From a bacterium (lineage in GTDB: Bacteria; Thermosulfidibacterota; Thermosulfidibacteria; Thermosulfidibacterales; JALWSI01), in NCBI GenBank assembly GCA_027080315.1, contig JALWSI010000178.1:1-15055 (forward strand): a DNA stretch of 15,055 nucleotides, written 5' to 3'. The notes below the pieces were generated by a model. The model did not search any database. It saw only the letters and a program-made list of their open reading frames with translations, and had not been told where the DNA came from. This document shows positions 14,433 to 15,055 of the stretch, in pieces (within the stretch, counting starts at the first letter, position 1; the number at the start of each line of letters is the position of its first letter). Made by a program: the position numbers and the translations under genes.

Positions 14433-15055
14433 ATGACAAAATATTGGCAAATTGCAGCAGGATCTCATGGGCGAGATTACTCAGACTACTTCCTAAAATT
14501 TGGAATGGCGTTTGTTGGGGGAGAAAACAATATAAAAACAATGATGGAAATAGATGTAGGAGATATTGTCGTTCTTAAACAAGGCATGAAGAAAATAATC
14601 GCAGCAGGGAAAGTAATAGAGAAAGATGGAAAGCATTGTGGTTCTGGTGATAAAGGGTGGTTACGAGATTTTGATGGATGGGACCTGCCGGCATATTGTT
14701 ATGTTGAGTGGAAAAAACCTAGTCAGCCAGTTTCAATAAGTGGCCTTACTAGAGCGACTATACAAAGGATACATGAGGAAAAACTTAAAAAGGCTGCTGA
14801 TAATATACTAAAAACTGGAACTGTTGTTGCTGCTGAACCAGAGCCACCAGAGACAAAAGTTGTGGACGATGATGAAATTTTGAAATTTCTAATCAAAGAA
14901 GGTTTGAGCCCTTCATGTGCTGATGAACTAACACGTGCTATATCAAGAATAAGATTGCTAGCAGATTATTATTGTAGCTATCATTGGGAGGATATTAGAG
15001 AACATGAAACAAGAACTTTTCTGGTTGTGCCTTTACTCATAGCTCTAGGTTGGGC
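14433..15055 (+). CDS. EVE/PUA-like domain protein with type I restriction HsdR_N-like domain (partial, C-terminus off the right edge)
   Basis: The frame is open from the ATG at 14433 to the window end (207 codons). That start is chosen over the ATG at 14421 because GGAGG at 14423-14427 gives it five-base spacing. Residues 1-105 resemble an EVE/PUA-like small-molecule or modified-base-binding domain: it opens with TKYWQIAAGSHGRDYSDYF, then FVGG, VGDIVVLKQG and KIIAAGKVIEKDG, and a DGWDLPAYCYVEW strand. A charged helix (about 110-135) and an acidic proline linker (about 140-153) follow. From about 155 the sequence leads to HETRTFLVVPLLIALGW, the usual opening of HsdR N-terminal and related restriction nuclease domains; the catalytic PD-(D/E)xK residues would lie beyond the edge. 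Composition is much more AT-rich than the operon (hand count 14521-14580: 17 G+C of 60, against 34 of 60 at 10501-10560), which suggests recent acquisition. A restriction or defence role is inferred. Confidence 0.75.
   Translation, partial: MTKYWQIAAGSHGRDYSDYFLKFGMAFVGGENNIKTMMEIDVGDIVVLKQGMKKIIAAGKVIEKDGKHCGSGDKGWLRDFDGWDLPAYCYVEWKKPSQPVSISGLTRATIQRIHEEKLKKAADNILKTGTVVAAEPEPPETKVVDDDEILKFLIKEGLSPSCADELTRAISRIRLLADYYCSYHWEDIREHETRTFLVVPLLIALGW

Noticed and set aside
1-15055. CRISPR array, tRNA, rRNA or insertion sequence.
   Set aside because: No regularly spaced short repeats, cloverleaf-like sequence, or transposase motifs were seen on either strand.

Overview
The window reads as a bacterial chromosome segment, most likely from a Gram-negative of the deltaproteobacterial (Desulfobacterota-like) type. 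That assignment is inference. It rests on the GlnE/ThiL/GlcD/MgtC gene set, the cysteine-rich PAS sensor kinase, a likely surface-glycan glycosyltransferase plus sugar-kinase pair, and heavy AGG/AGA arginine use (often seen in thermophiles). No 16S rRNA or other phylogenetic marker is present to confirm it.

Layout. (1) 1-1861, minus strand: most of a large sensor histidine kinase (degenerate receiver, PAS, GAF-like Cys-rich region, PAS, HisKA), running off the left edge before its ATPase domain. (2) 1862-1938: short divergent region with a plausible promoter for the kinase. (3) About 1.94-13.07 kb, plus strand: eight tightly packed genes, probably one operon: thiL, a DUF2062 membrane protein, glnE, a double-domain GT4 glycosyltransferase, a small LPS-kinase-like phosphotransferase, a GlcD-type FAD dehydrogenase, an MgtC/SapB membrane protein and a beta-CASP metallo-beta-lactamase nuclease. 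Most junctions are overlaps or gaps of 1-11 bp; the only larger gap is 50 bp, before glcD. (4) 13074-13284: about 210 bp without a gene, with a candidate promoter and paired GGGTAAC motifs. (5) 13285-14313: a ten-repeat ankyrin protein. (6) 14433-15055: the start of an AT-rich gene encoding an EVE/PUA-like domain followed by the beginning of a type I restriction HsdR_N-like domain, cut by the window end.

How the genes relate. The operon mixes cofactor synthesis (thiamine diphosphate), nitrogen control (GlnE modification of glutamine synthetase), glycan assembly (glycosyltransferase plus kinase), oxidation of a 2-hydroxyacid, a membrane stress protein and RNA processing. Tight packing suggests co-transcription rather than one pathway. 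The right end changes in character: base composition drops, spacing opens up, and the genes look accessory. The strongest lead for an undescribed system is the right-edge gene, a predicted modified-base reader joined to a restriction-type domain, with the ankyrin protein beside it.
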